A stretch of 64,000 nucleotides of DNA, taken from assembly GCA_026168455.1 (NCBI GenBank), contig CM047429.1, positions 53,513,027 to 53,577,026 on the forward strand, written 5' to 3'. Every line of letters begins with the position of its first letter. Positions within the stretch are counted from its first letter, which is position 1. The position numbers and the translations under genes are program-made. Positions 52,201-64,000 of the stretch are shown here, piece by piece. The DNA comes from Theocolax elegans (Eukaryota; Arthropoda; Insecta; Hymenoptera; Cerocephalidae). The notes under the pieces were generated by a model that made no database searches, was not told the DNA's origin, and saw only the letters and a list, made by a program, of their open reading frames with translations.

Positions 52201-55143
52201 TCATCTTCCTTCCACGCCTCCTCTCTTCCATACTTTATGAGCTTTAATATGTTTGCAACTCTACATGCGTCTACCTAATTATAACTAGGTCTAATTCACG
52301 ATTTTGTTTTCTGGGCTCGATGCGTCATTTCCGAATACAATTACAATAAATGGGTCATCTTGTCTCTACACTTTGTCTTTTGACTTTCTTTATACACTGC
52401 CTCTTCTACGAATGATTGAATGCCTCGAAAATATTGTTCTTTTACTTTTTTTTACAAGGATTACAAAATTCTGATGCGTCATTATTCTGAGAAATGTCGA
52501 CGAATAAAAATAAAAGTATACATTACATTTAAATGGATTATTAATCAATTCCTTTTAGGTAATAAAAGTTATAGCAAAATATTAATACATTAAAAATTAT
52601 ACTTTTTAGAATTAATTTTATTAGCTGAGGATAATGTACGATTTCAATTTTAATTACAATATGAAATATCTTACTTCAATTTAATTTAATTTTTAAAATC
52701 AATCCGATTTTTCTATAATTATGACTTTATTATGCAAATATCAAAATTGTTTAAATACCCAAACCTTCCAATTTTTCGATTTTATAATTTTTTTTTTCAT
52801 ATAATAATATATCTTTGCTGAATAAAATTATAGAATGTAATAATTGTAAAATGTTAAAACAAATGATATTATTTCATTAGATTCCGAGGACGCAACAAAT
52901 GGAAATACTCATAATTCGTCATTATGTTTTCTACGGAGTTTAACTAGTTTCTTCACCTCGAGAATATTAATTCTAGAAAAGAGACGCAAACGTCATAAAG
53001 AAATGACCCGTGTAATCTCCTCGAAGATTAACCGAGCAAAGTTAATACGAAATAATAGAGTTTGATGGACTGCTTTTCTCACGATATCTCTCGCGCATGT
53101 AGTATATAGTATATAGATATACACGGTACATATACTCATTGAAGCAGTAAAAATCTAGATTACGAGATATGAAGCTTTCCACGGAGCGTGTAGAAGCGCG
53201 TTTCACGGTTCCTAATGTATATATATATCGAACAGGTTGGGTAATCATCGGTAGTTTTTTCCTCTCCTTCGTGAGTTTAATTGAATAAATAACAATGGCC
53301 CGGTTGATAAATTAATAGTAACGAATAACCTTACGGGTTACATGAAATATATATATATATACTAGTAAGTAAGCGGCGAAATTTCAGGTTAACCCGTCAC
53401 GAGACTAAGAAGCGTACACTCATCATCGATCCTCAGGATCATTTTTCAATCCGCTGCGATGGATCATCGATAATAAAGAAGAAGAAGACGAAGACGAAGA
53501 AGTCTTTGATAAAGGCTTGCGTACATAAGGATGTACGTATGTATATGTAGGTGTATACAAGCTCGCGCGAGCCGTTATATGATTTCGTTGATCAGACACG
53601 CATATACCCGCTCGTGTGCTCGCGCGCGTAAACGGCCAAAACGAAGAAAAGAGAAAAGCAAGAGATACGAAGGCAGAAAAAGATCATCCCATTAGATAGG
53701 CTCGTTTGGAGCCATTTCTTTGTCAACGCGGGCACTCGAGAAAGCTCCGGGTATATATAGTATATACCTGTCCCACTCGTTAATACCCTCGTCTCCGTTA
53801 AATATCAGAGTCCCTCCTGCATTTCTCACACACGTGCACTTTCATTGTCGCCAGTCGTTGTGTCTCTCCAACTTGAGGGAGAACCCGCGAACCACCGAGT
53901 GAGAAGGAGCATATGGAACCGGCTTCGTCTCTTCTGACGAAGGCGTACGCTGAATACTAATGTCTGCTTCTTCGTTCTTTTTTTTTTCATTCTCCCCTTC
54001 CCCCCACCCTCCCCTGTCCCGCTCCTCTCGTTCTCGTGCTATAACTTGCGTATCGTTAGGGCCTACTTCAGCGGGGAGGATGAATCGTATATTGCTCTGT
54101 CAAACCGAGTGATGACTGAGAAATCATGATGTAGGCACACGGCAGATACGGGAAATGAACAACCCGCGCACGTACGTGTGTCTCACTTGCGGTCTTTGCT
54201 CTCTTCCGTATCGCCTCTCAACCATCTTATATGCGTTTACCTTTCTTAGAAAAATTTGGCCCTCTCTCAATACAATTATTAATATATATATAACCCTACG
54301 CCTGAAATAAGATATTTCTTCTCTTGTACTCGAGAAAAAGATTTAATCAACTGCCTTAACATTCAATTATCCACTGCGACGTGACAATTTTTTACTGAAA
54401 TTTCTCTAAGAATTAATCCACTCTGGCCATTAAAATGAGTTTACGATTCATTTCATAGTTACTAAAAATGAAATATTTAAACAGTGGGACATTCACCTCT
54501 TATATACTTCGAATGTACTAATAATAAACTACGTAATGTAATAACAAATATTTAAATACGTAAAATATTTAAAATTTAAACCGAGTTTCCACCGAATTAT
54601 TCTTATATATAAAATGTGTTATCTACTTTATGATAATATTTTATGTATAACTAAACATCACAGCGCGCGATAATTTACATATAAGTATCTGTGCAGAGCT
54701 TCATAAATAAATGCATAAGCTTTTATGCTTTCTCTAAGTAAATAATGAAATATAGTACTGGAAAACGTTGAAACTGAATATTATCTAATTTTAAATCTGT
54801 CAAATGTTGAATCGACTATAAGAACGTCGTGTTAAGGACGTGTTTGGGTGCACGATAAGCGTATATTTAAGTTATTTAAAAATGCACGTGAGTCTTGAAT
54901 AAAAATCGATTGAGCCAACTCTCATTTATGTCGGAAATGTCTGCGACTACCTTCATTTCTCTTTCTTTTCCGAGTTCGCCCAAGAATAGCATGTGCAGAG
55001 TGCATTAATACTTTTTAATTCAAACGTTTTGGCTCTCGCAATGTCTTCAAAGAACCACGAAGGAAGCTATATCGGATGCTCATTAATTTCTCCATTGAAT
55101 TAACCCATTGCTTTGCTAAATGGAAACTTAAGAAGTAAAACTA
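49276..55143. other. Intron-like stretch with two CpG islands
   Basis: AT-rich except for 51600-52330 and 53380-54240. The first island ends with a plus-strand donor-like TTTG|GTGAGTGTC (G at 52099) and has an 87-codon Arg-rich minus-strand frame (52136-51873). Neither shows domain or splice support. It may be a non-coding first exon or an enhancer. Confidence 0.55.
53475..53502. repeat. (GAA/GAC)n triplet tract
   Basis: Imperfect GAA/GAC triplets that would encode Lys/Glu/Asp-rich peptide. No exon borders around it. Confidence 0.85.
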
Positions 55144-55826
55144 ACAAGGAGACCCTCATATGTTTGGGAAACGGATCGTGCCCAGCTTTTAGTATATGTT
55201 TTCTTATATAAAAATATGAAAAAAGCCAGAGCCGCAGACTCTAACAATCGTTTTTTCAAAAGTTATATGCTGTTAAAACAAAATTTCCATAAAAAAGAGA
55301 CTTCACTTTAAACGCTTATAACTTCTGACCTATCAAATATTGACAATCAAACTAAAGTTTACTGAAAAACTGAGATAAAATAGATACATTTTAAAAAAAA
55401 GTACGTTCAAATCCGTTAAAATGGAGCAGAGTTATAACCAAATTAAGAATTAGAAGCAATTTTAAACAAAAATTGGGCAGTACAAATTTTATTGATTTTT
55501 TTAAGCTAAATTTCTTCAAATTCTTAATTCAACTATAACTCTGCTCTATTTTAACGGATTTGAACGTACTTTTTTTTAAAATGTATCTATTTTATCTCAG
55601 TTTTTCAGTAAACTTTGGTTTGATTGTCAATATTTGATAGGTCAGAAGTTATAAGCGTTTAAAGTGAAGTATCTTTTTTTTGGAAATTTTGCTTTAACAG
55701 CGTATAACTTTTGAAAAAACGATTGTTAGAGTCTGCGACTCTGGCTTTTTTCATATTTTTATATTAGAAAACATATACTACAAGCTGGGCACGATCCGTT
55801 TCCCAAACATATGAGGGTCTCCTTGT
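55144..55826. repeat. 683-bp near-perfect hairpin (inverted repeat arms of about 313 bp)
   Basis: The arm 55144-55457 starting ACAAGGAGACCCTCATATG is repeated as its reverse complement in 55509-55826 (ending CATATGAGGGTCTCCTTGT), with only about ten mismatches. The spacer is about 50 bp. Both arms contain AACGCTTATAACTTCTGACC. There is no transposase frame and no clear target-site duplication. It sits 257 bp from the donor of the large exon in the minus-strand intron, so a nascent transcript would fold into a long double-stranded stem. It is either a MITE-like foldback or a hairpin-RNA locus. Confidence 0.85.
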
Positions 55827-56082
55827 AAGTATAAAAATATTTTTTACCGTATGCACGCATGTTTCTTGATTTTCACATTTCGAGATTACATTATTTATCT
55901 TTACGTTTCAAACAAAAGGATGTAATTAAGTAATGACATAAAATATTATAGTTATACGTAACAATATTTTCTATTCGTTACTTTCGTGAACGTTACTCGA
56001 TTTAAATAAACAATATAAAGGTATAAGATAAATTATAAAATTTCCAACACCACAAGCACAAATATAAATCAATAAAACTGAC

Positions 56083-57813
56083 CTCTTCGCGTAAAGATCT
56101 CTGTTGCATTCCGGTCCAGCACATCCTGCATCTACAAAGCTCCTTTTCACGTCCATTTTCGCCCCAATCCCTGTCGGTTCTCTCCCTTTCTCTAGTGCTA
56201 CTGATTTGTGGAGGAGGTGGCGGTACAGGTGGTGGCAGTGGACTCGTCGCCACCTCCAGACTGTCCGAACTCGAATTGTGCCTTCGAGGAGGAGTAATAT
56301 TCGTCATGTTTCGCGGACCACTCGTCGTCAAAGTCGTACTAGTCGAAGTGGCAGGATGCCCACCCGTTTCGGTGGATCCATTCCTATCTCCGGATCTTGC
56401 ATGCGGCGAAGACAAGTAAAGATCGATCGAGTACTTTGAGTTGGTATTATTCGTATTTGAAGATCCAGCTCCAGTGCTCGCGGGTTGCGGTCTCAAGAAG
56501 TCATCAAGAAGGTAAAAGCTCTGAGCTCTGGCCGACCTGGTATTTAACGCAGACTGGTGGCTGCACTGTTTCCGCCCAACCGCGCAGTCCTCTTTGGCGT
56601 CTTCATCTAATTCTGTGTCCTCCTGCTTTTGGAAGAGTCGGCGACCAACCTTGTATCTACCAGAGGCAGCTCCAGACTCCTGGGAGTAGTCGGCGTGAGA
56701 TTTGGAAACCAGCCTCGAAGCAGAACTAGGCTGAGAACTGGCACTAGAAGTACCGTTCTTAGGCAACCTTTCGCACTCCTCGATCATAGAAGCGATGATC
56801 GCGTTATGATAGATCGAGGTCTGGCTCGATCGGGACTGACTGGATCCATTGGTTACCGGCGTTCGCAACAGAGCTCCCAGAGAACGCCACTTCCGGTCTT
56901 GATTGTTGCTACTGCTGTTGCTGTGTCTGTTACCGTTGCTGTTGTTGCTGTTATTGTTCGATGAGGATGACGAGGATGAAGCAGGGTTCCACTTTCTATC
57001 ACTGGCGCTGCTCGCGTGTCGATCGGGCATAACGGCGTTGTTCGAATTGACGGACCATTTGCCTTCTTTAACCGGCGAGACGAGGCTGCCGCTACCCGAG
57101 CACGGCCAACGACGTTCCTGCGTAGGCGACGTCGCTACTCCTGTATGCGCGACACCGTTCGAAGAGCTACTCCACTTACGTTCTACGGAGCTCGGATTAC
57201 TCGTGCCGGCCAGCTCCTCCCGCTGCTTACTTTTCCACCACGAAGATGTCGAGGCTGTGAAGAGAATCAAAGCTCCTCTGAGTCGGTTCCTCGAATCTTG
57301 TCTCGACTTGTCCGTATCTCCGACGCTTTGCTGATAATGACTGGGTTCGCGGTAGCTACTTGACATGTTCACTTCACGATCGATCAAGGATTTCTCGCGC
57401 TCGGACAATGTCAGATAAGATGAAGTGGACTTGGACATTACATCTGGTTCTTCCGTGTTGTTCCTAAGCAGAATTGCGTTGGTACTGTGCAATCTGGGTC
57501 TCGAGCGTACAAATCCATAGTCGTTGCTGTTGTCGAGGTAGGATAAGTCAGTGATACCCGAGTCTCGGGCACGAGGCTCACTGGTGGTCAGCGAGGTCGT
57601 CTTGGCTTGGCTGGAGACCGGTGGGGAGCGGTGCTGTAGCGACGACAAGCCTGCATACTGATGCATGTTGAGCTGGAGGTTCGGTTGCTGAGGCAAGGTC
57701 GAGGTGCGAGCGCGATGGGCTTCGCCGCCCGAGCCACGCTGCAGGCAGGAGAAGCTCGCTGAGTGCCGCAAGCTCGAGGGTGGGTTGTTTGGTTGGCTCA
57801 CACCCAACATCTT
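56083..57813 (-). CDS. Large internal or first coding exon, Ser/Asn/Pro-rich disordered protein, family not recognised
   Basis: This is the longest open frame in the window: 577 codons with no stop (residue 1 = ATG at 57810). A good 3' splice site precedes AAG-ATG (pyrimidine-rich tract ending TTTGCTCCAG), and GAGGTCAGT gives a donor at 56082, so the exon is phase 0 at both ends. Without that splice the frame runs 26 more codons to a stop at 56002. Visible in the protein: five copies of [ED]-[RG]-[KR]-W (Trp near residues 213, 235, 252, 274, 308) linked by Ser/Asn-rich spacers; a Ser/Asn run (278-303); an acidic patch (397-408); a Pro-rich PLPPPVPPPPPQ (524-535) that could bind SH3, WW or EVH1 domains; and a C-terminal CxCxxC (559-564). 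There is no signal peptide or membrane segment. The composition suggests a cytoplasmic scaffold or the disordered tail of a larger protein; that is inference. ATG 57810 has A at -3 and could be the true start. The TTG at 57822 is not a plausible start. Confidence 0.85.
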
Positions 57814-58041
57814 CTGGAGCAAACGAGAAGGACGCGCGATCTCGTTTGTACGTGAATATCGTTTCTCTCTTTTTCGCTCAAAGGGAGACGAGAGTCTCTA
57901 CAGGAGACTCATCGGTGAACTACGCGGCGTAACGGGTCATGCGGCTGTTGGTGCCAAGTCGCGCTCCCTAGGAGTCGCGTCGATGTCATTGGTGAGTATT
58001 CGGTATTTGGCATCTTTCGCGCGTGATCCGAATTTCGCTAC
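57814..58041 (-). other. Alternative 5' extension of the large exon (probable 5' UTR) with a short upstream ORF
   Basis: A second, very strong minus-strand acceptor (CTTTGTGTTTCAG) ends at 58042, 228 nt upstream of the acceptor at 57813. An exon starting at 58041 and running into the large exon meets in-frame stops (TGA at 57939, TAG at 57900). It can therefore only be untranslated sequence, with translation starting at ATG 57810. It contains a 26-codon upstream ORF (ATG at 57989, stop at 57909) that could dampen translation. Alternatively the 58041 acceptor belongs to another transcript. The splice signals are seen directly; their use is inferred. Confidence 0.45.
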
Positions 58042-59691
58042 CTGAAACACAAAGCAAAAGGAAGAGGGTAGGGACTAGCAACTCAAAACATAATTATGAA
58101 CTAACAAGAGTAAATAAAAATATGGGTGTAGGCGACGAGTTCTCGAAATGGGGGATGGGTGTGAATGAACAAGAAGCCTCATTGATGTTACTACTACGCG
58201 ACTACAGGAGTTATGATACTTTGATCTTTGGCTGGTGCGCAATGATAAGAGACTGATGATGTACGGAATGAGGCAATGACTAATGAGTCGTATGGTGGTT
58301 CTAGCGAGTTTGCATTCAAATCTAATTGTGCAGCTGTTTTCAACTTTCGAGAAACTACTAATGACCTAAATCAAGGTAAAAAGCCAAAAAAAATATATGT
58401 TTAGAAAAAGGAAAAGTATAATTGGATGTGAACTTTAATTACATATCAGGACAGAAGTGAATGATTTATGTATTTCCTCTTCTGTTGTAATTAATCGAAA
58501 TTCTTATAAACGCACTTAATTTACATAAAATTATTTCCTTTGTGAATTCGACATGTCTAGACGCTACTTAAGCATCAATTTGAAATTCGGCGGAACAATT
58601 CCAACTAATGAATCATTATAATATACCTACTATCCAAAATGTTAAGATGCAGAAGTGATAATACATATAATTGATAAAGCCATATATTATAATAGAAAAT
58701 TGTGTTTTGCATAATAGGTATCTTTTTTGCTATTGAATGAAAACATATTTAATTGCATCTACTATTACATATTTACAATTTGTGAATTGTATATATTTAG
58801 GATACGTTATTGTTGATGCAACTATGTAACATTTAATGATAATAAAACATATTTAACAAGCATCGCTGAGTAATATCGAGATGATACATCAAAATTACAA
58901 TATAAATTCAAAAATTCGTTCAGAAAATGTTATACGCTTTATAATTTTCAGGGTAATTTCTGTAGAAATATTTTCACTACAAATATAATACGTACAATAC
59001 AATTATTATGCTTTGTAATATTACAAAAAATACATTTAAAATCATATAAATTGTATATTTAATAATTATTAAAGAAGTTATACTGTAAACGTTGTATTAC
59101 TTTGATGTACATTTATATTTGTAGACCACGCACAATAGTTAGATGTATATAATATGCAGTAACTTGTGACATACAATGTAACATTAATTTCAATTAAACA
59201 CAAATCAATTAATAAAGAAAGAATAAAATTTATAATATGCCTGACTAAATTAACTGTGTAACTATAACTGTAAATACATAAGGTACTATAATAATGTAAC
59301 GGTATGGTACAATAATAATTTCCAATAAAAAGATTAATTTCCTTGTAAAAATCAGAGCACTGGAAGTCCGTACGATTACGATACTTCCTGAGTATCTTGT
59401 TGTATCGGTTTATAAATTCGCACCTACGATAATAATGTTAAAAAAATGTTCAAGCTCGTAGGATCGTCGTTCTATCGACCGTAAGTAAATATCGTTATTA
59501 AAAATAAAAGAAATATATAAATAAAAATAAATGAAAGAAAATAATGTTAGTTGAGTTTTGAACTTTCCGGTACGCCGTATGGCACCTGGTTACCGTCTGC
59601 ACCTCGTCTGTATGTAGGCGCCGAGCGGTAAAAGACGCTTTTTCCAACGTACACGTAAGCGACACCCACGTACGTGTAGATACAGACTCGA

Positions 59692-59740
59692 GTCTCTCTC
59701 TCTCCCTACTTCTCTCTCTCTTTCTCTGTCTCTCTCTCTC
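59692..59740. repeat. Imperfect (CT)n tract
   Basis: CT repeats with interruptions next to a CGCGCGCG run at the edge of a CpG island. Confidence 0.9.
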
Positions 59741-62119
59741 GCGCGCGCATGGTTTCCTTTGCAAAAGGCAAGGCCGTTCGCAGGCGCACTCATGAGAGCT
59801 GGTTGCGAAAACCGAAGCTGTTCTGCTCGCGCTCGTTCTCCTCGGTACCCCTCGATCTAAGTTGTTTCTCGCTCTCTTTGTTGCGGCAACCGCGAGACCG
59901 AGCGCGAGTCTCGTTAAATAAACCCGTGATAATTAGCCGATCGGTCCTGCAAAAATTACAAGATTTAACTATTAAGGTTCTCGATGACAGCTTGAACACC
60001 CGGACTCCTGTCAACGTGATTTCAGGTTCGGTGATTACGTGTTTGCGACACTTTGTACATTTTTGAAACCTTATTTTAACGAGTAAAACAACGTACTTAC
60101 AATTGTTAGAAGTTCTTTATTTTCTAATTTAAAATTTTCTTTGTTAAAGATACTTATGATTGCTTATTTATGTAGAATTAAAAAAACTCAAAGTGAAACA
60201 TAATGTATTGCGAGAAAGAGCAGATGGGCAGTAAAGATTAAAAATAACACCATAGAAAGTTTGTATCTAATCTTATCGATGTATAATACGTATGTGCGAG
60301 CTAAATAATATTTTGTCGAAAGTTGGTGTCTTGTTTTAGTTATTTTTTTTTTATTTTTAATAATTTAAATCATTTACTCAAACAATACACTATTAATTCT
60401 TTGTATATTAATTATTTTAATAAATTTACCATAAATCAAAATGTGTTACAAATATATTACAATCTGTGAGATCATACTCTACGATTTCAAACAAACTTCG
60501 AAATTCGTATTAGATTACCTTGTAGATAATTGAATCGGATATCCCATTATAAATATAAAAGAGCAGTTGATTTGTTCAATGTTAGCAAACCTTTTCGGCG
60601 CTTGTGCTCCATGTTTAACAGATTATTTTTATTGAACCTTAATAAAATAGAGACGAATGTTCAGCTACACATGATCGTATAAAAATAAGTTACGTTAATG
60701 CTGACATTTTTGAAAAGCAATATTGTTTTTTACAACAGAAAACGTTACTATTCAGAATCATTAAAAGCCATAAATTATTAAATGTAATATCTATATCAAT
60801 ACAAGAAAATGGATAAAAACGAAGCCGTTAAATGTTAGAGGTAACAAAGTAGTTAAGTAATATAATCTAAACGTTTAAATTTGCGACTCGAATGAAATAA
60901 GAAACTAGATACACGTCATCAGCAATAACGTAAATCCTTTAAGACGCGATATCCCGATCACTGTTTACTCTATCGCGATTTTCGTCGATCGAGGGGAACG
61001 ATTGCGCGGTAACGATTGAAGCAACGGTCGATTACGGCAAACGCTCTCGGAAAACCGTAAAAGCGCAAATACGAGCGCAAAAACTCAGTGATCGTAAAGA
61101 CCTGGAAAATATGACAAAGCAAGCGAAACGCTGGGCTCTTTCTCGATTTCGCGCGTTCGCATTGTTTCCTTCCCTCGCGCGCTCGCGAACGCCTCCTCGT
61201 ATATATACTCTATTGCGAAGGCGGACGCGTGGCTGGGCACGTGCGTGCTCGCGTTTTCGCGCGTTCGCGCTCTGTATACCATAATACCAAGTCACCTGGT
61301 CAATATAATTGGCCACGATCTTCGTCCGGAACTAATTACTCTTGGCGCGCAAGGAGTAGCCCGTATTTATACGCGATCTCCCCGACCCAATGGAATTCCG
61401 TGCGGATGGCTCGCGATTATACCGCGTTTATTGGGATTCTTCCTTAATGTTTTCATTCTCGGGCGAACCGGTTTCTTCTTCCGTCTTATATTGCGATTAT
61501 TTTTTAATCGCGTATTTCGAATACGACTTGTTTCGGGCTATCGTTTGATACATACATCTATTACATACGTGGATATTGAAATAGAACTCTCTACATCGAT
61601 TTCGAGAGGTTCATTTAAATTTTACCTATTCGTAGTGTATTGAGCGTGGTTAATCCTCTTGGTAACTGATTTGAACTTTGACAGCCCGTATCGTAATGTA
61701 AAATCAATATCCAAGCTATTTAGATTTATGAGGTAATAATTAAGTTATTTTTCTTTTTCTTCCTTAGTACACACATCGTCAATAAACCTAATTATTGATT
61801 ACCAAGAGATCCTGTATGCGACGATACGGCATTTATGCCACTATGTTTTTATGAATTTCTCAAATGACATTATAATATGAAATTTTTAATATTCACAAAC
61901 GAATTTCGTTAATTAGTTGATTTACGTTGATGCAATCTCTATGTAAATGTATCCAAAAGTTTAATTTAATTTTGAAATATTATGTGGAAATAACAATGAG
62001 TATATGAATGTTATGAATCTCATTAAAATTAAAATAACAATTTAATGTATAAATAATGTAATTAATTATTTACGAAGAATTTACTAATGATCAAAGTCAA
62101 TCGTACTATAGTAATAATC

Positions 62120-62138
62120 TTATATATATATATATATA
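62120..62138. repeat. (TA)n microsatellite
   Basis: Perfect TA run in AT-rich DNA. Confidence 0.9.
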
Positions 62139-62693
62139 CTATGTAGATATTTTGTCGTACATAAGTATAAAAACTGAAGAAAACCTAGCGACTATTGAAT
62201 ACGTACCCTTAAACACGATCGATACCATTTTTAGCCGGTTGATTTATTAATAAACCTCTCCTGGGGGGAAGAACGGAGAATTGCCCCGTTATATTGAAAA
62301 ACATAAAAAAAAATCAGTGTTTATATCGAGGTGCAATGTTCGTATACAAAATTATGGACAAATTCATTATCGTAAAAATACGGTAGGTCGTAACTAAATT
62401 AAGATACATCGATTGGGCTACCGGGTTCCCGAGGGGTTTTTTTTCCGTACACTCGCAATAATACAACGACGGCAACGACTACGACGTCGACAACGACGAC
62501 AGTCGTATCGGCACGTTGCGCCCTGTACAAGAGAGTCACATCCCTCGCGAGTACGAGGCTATTTGAGTCACGCAATGCAGGAAATATTAAAATTCCGTGC
62601 CACAACGCGATATCGTTCGGTCGTAGGCGCATCTCTCTGATACCTAAGCAGGGCATATTTCGTTTCGATTCCATCCCCTGAACCCGCGCCCGT

Positions 62694-62711
62694 CCCTCTC
62701 TCTCTCTCTCT
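62694..62711. repeat. (CT)9 microsatellite
   Basis: Perfect CT run within the CpG-rich patch 62400-62830. Confidence 0.9.
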
Positions 62712-63676
62712 TGTCCTGCACCAAATCCATTGAAATTCGATATTTTTCCACGAGCGCATAAAGAGCAAAACCCGGATCGTATCACTTCTTTTCACCAACG
62801 GTTACCGATTGCTCCTAGTCGCTATACCATCAAATATTTATTATTTATCGTGAACATGCGAGCGTCGATGATTTTAATAAATAACATGTAGGTCGTTAAC
62901 GTATTTATTGTTTATGCATACGTGGGCATTTGTGTACTGCCTGCATATCTAGAACAAAGTTATAATTTATACATCGAACGTTAAACTTTTCTTTTATGAC
63001 TATTAATTTACTAAATTGTATACAAGAGTATTTAAATATCCAATTGTATTTTTCTAGCAAATTACTACGCTCCTCATGTTGGAAATGGTTAATTAGAAAG
63101 TATCTTTATACTGTACTAATTATATAAGAGAAATAAAACTTATTGAAATAATTAAAAACTATTTATAAGAATCTTCGTGAAACGCGATAATCGCGCAACA
63201 ATTGTACAGGGACTGAAATAGCATACTAAAATTATGCAGTTGAATACGACTTATAAAAGTTGTAAAATTAAGTATAAATGGGTTATTTCGGAAACTTGAA
63301 AACAAACGTTCGTGCTAATCAAATAGAAATAAAAAAATAATAAAACGGCAATTAATTTAAAATCTTTTATATGTTTCGTCAAATTTAATATAGTACATTC
63401 GTTTAATAATTATTTATTTATTATCTTATTTCTATTGTTCTGCATTCGAAAGTATATTCATATTGATGATAAAAATTGATCAATAATCAATTTAATATTA
63501 TTATGAATAAAACAAGATACATTTTCTACGCAATTCACCTAGTGTATATATAATTCATATTTTAGAAAGTTTGGATTCAAATTCTTAATTGCGTTGAAAT
63601 TATCTCCATTTATAACTAAATTAATTATTCTTGAAGTTTATTAAGATATATAAATTCTATAATTAATAATAAAAAT

Positions 63677-63706
63677 AATGTTAATAAATGTTTTTTTAGG
63701 TGAGTG
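63677..63706 (+). other. Possible plus-strand recursive splice site
   Basis: Seven T's and AG (ending 63699) abut GTGAGT (63700-63705), so a 3' splice site is followed directly by a 5' splice site. It matches the ratchet-site pattern less well than the 8391 site (short tract, no CAG), and no plus-strand exon is known nearby. Confidence 0.25.
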
Positions 63707-64000
63707 TTAGTGTTGTATAGATTTAATTACGTTAAAATTCTTGAAATAATAATGTAGCCAAATCAAGTTAGGATAGTCTAAATCTTAATTTTCACGCACT
63801 AGATATTTTTACTAGATTTTTATTCATATATTAATAGTCAAGCCGAATAAGAGAATGGTTTCCTATACAACTAATTTCAACATTAGCATATTATTATACT
63901 ACGATAGAGCAACCCGATTTTCGTTGGATCGAAACCTTAGGCTCGTATCTAACTATATAATCCACAACTCGAACATGTATATCGGAGGAAGATGGAAGAT

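Larger units (their letters stand above)
58042..64000. other. Upstream intron or 5' flank of the large exon
   Basis: AT-rich with islands at 59560-60060, 60940-61640 and 62400-62830. A 105-codon plus-strand frame from ATG 59749 and others in these islands have no recognisable domain and no reliable splice borders. If the large exon is internal, its upstream exon lies beyond the right edge. Confidence 0.55.

Noticed and set aside
1..64000. CRISPR arrays, bacterial operons, phage or organelle insertions
   Set aside because: No regularly spaced direct repeats, no bacterial-type gene density, and no recognisable mitochondrial or viral genes were seen.

Overview
The window looks like insect nuclear DNA, most likely hymenopteran (bee, ant or wasp). 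This is an inference from base composition: a very AT-rich background is broken every 1-3 kb by CpG-rich, Arg-codon-rich islands with no sign of CpG depletion. There are many CT/GA and TA tracts, and the coding exons are sparse with ordinary spliceosomal GT-AG borders. No species can be named from the sequence alone.

Most of the window is intron or intergenic DNA. All convincing coding sequence lies on the minus strand and is read from right to left. A 1731-nt exon (57813-56083) encodes 577 codons of a Ser/Asn/Pro-rich, probably disordered protein. About 24 kb downstream, an exon at 32162-31854, possibly continuing to 31695, encodes an acidic start, a Gln tract and then a His-rich stretch. 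A third, ATG-containing exon lies at 14337-14170. The large exon ends in phase 0, the 32-kb exon can start in phase 0, and the 14-kb exon also ends in phase 0. The simplest reading is one very long minus-strand gene with long and short N-terminal isoforms that share exons beyond the left edge. I do not recognise the protein family, and the three exons could belong to more than one gene.

The most interesting regulatory feature is at 8391/8390 on the minus strand. A strong 3' splice site (pyrimidine tract plus CAG) is followed immediately by GTAAGT, with a second GTAAGT 50 nt downstream. This is the signature of a recursive splice (ratchet) site with a poison RS-exon, inside the intron that follows the 14-kb exon.

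Two large foldback elements lie in the intron between the 57-kb and 32-kb exons. One is a 683-bp near-perfect hairpin (55144-55826), about 260 bp from the large exon's donor. The other is a nested palindrome of about 1.74 kb (45279-47017): each arm carries its own hairpin plus a ~460-bp body with terminal inverted repeats. A 5S-rRNA-like SINE candidate (about 49001-49275) lies in the same intron.

The rest of the window holds microsatellites, short tandem duplications, CpG-rich islands that may be promoters or enhancers, and scattered plus-strand splice-like signals without convincing exons. I found no complete gene, functional tRNA gene, recognisable transposase or CRISPR array.
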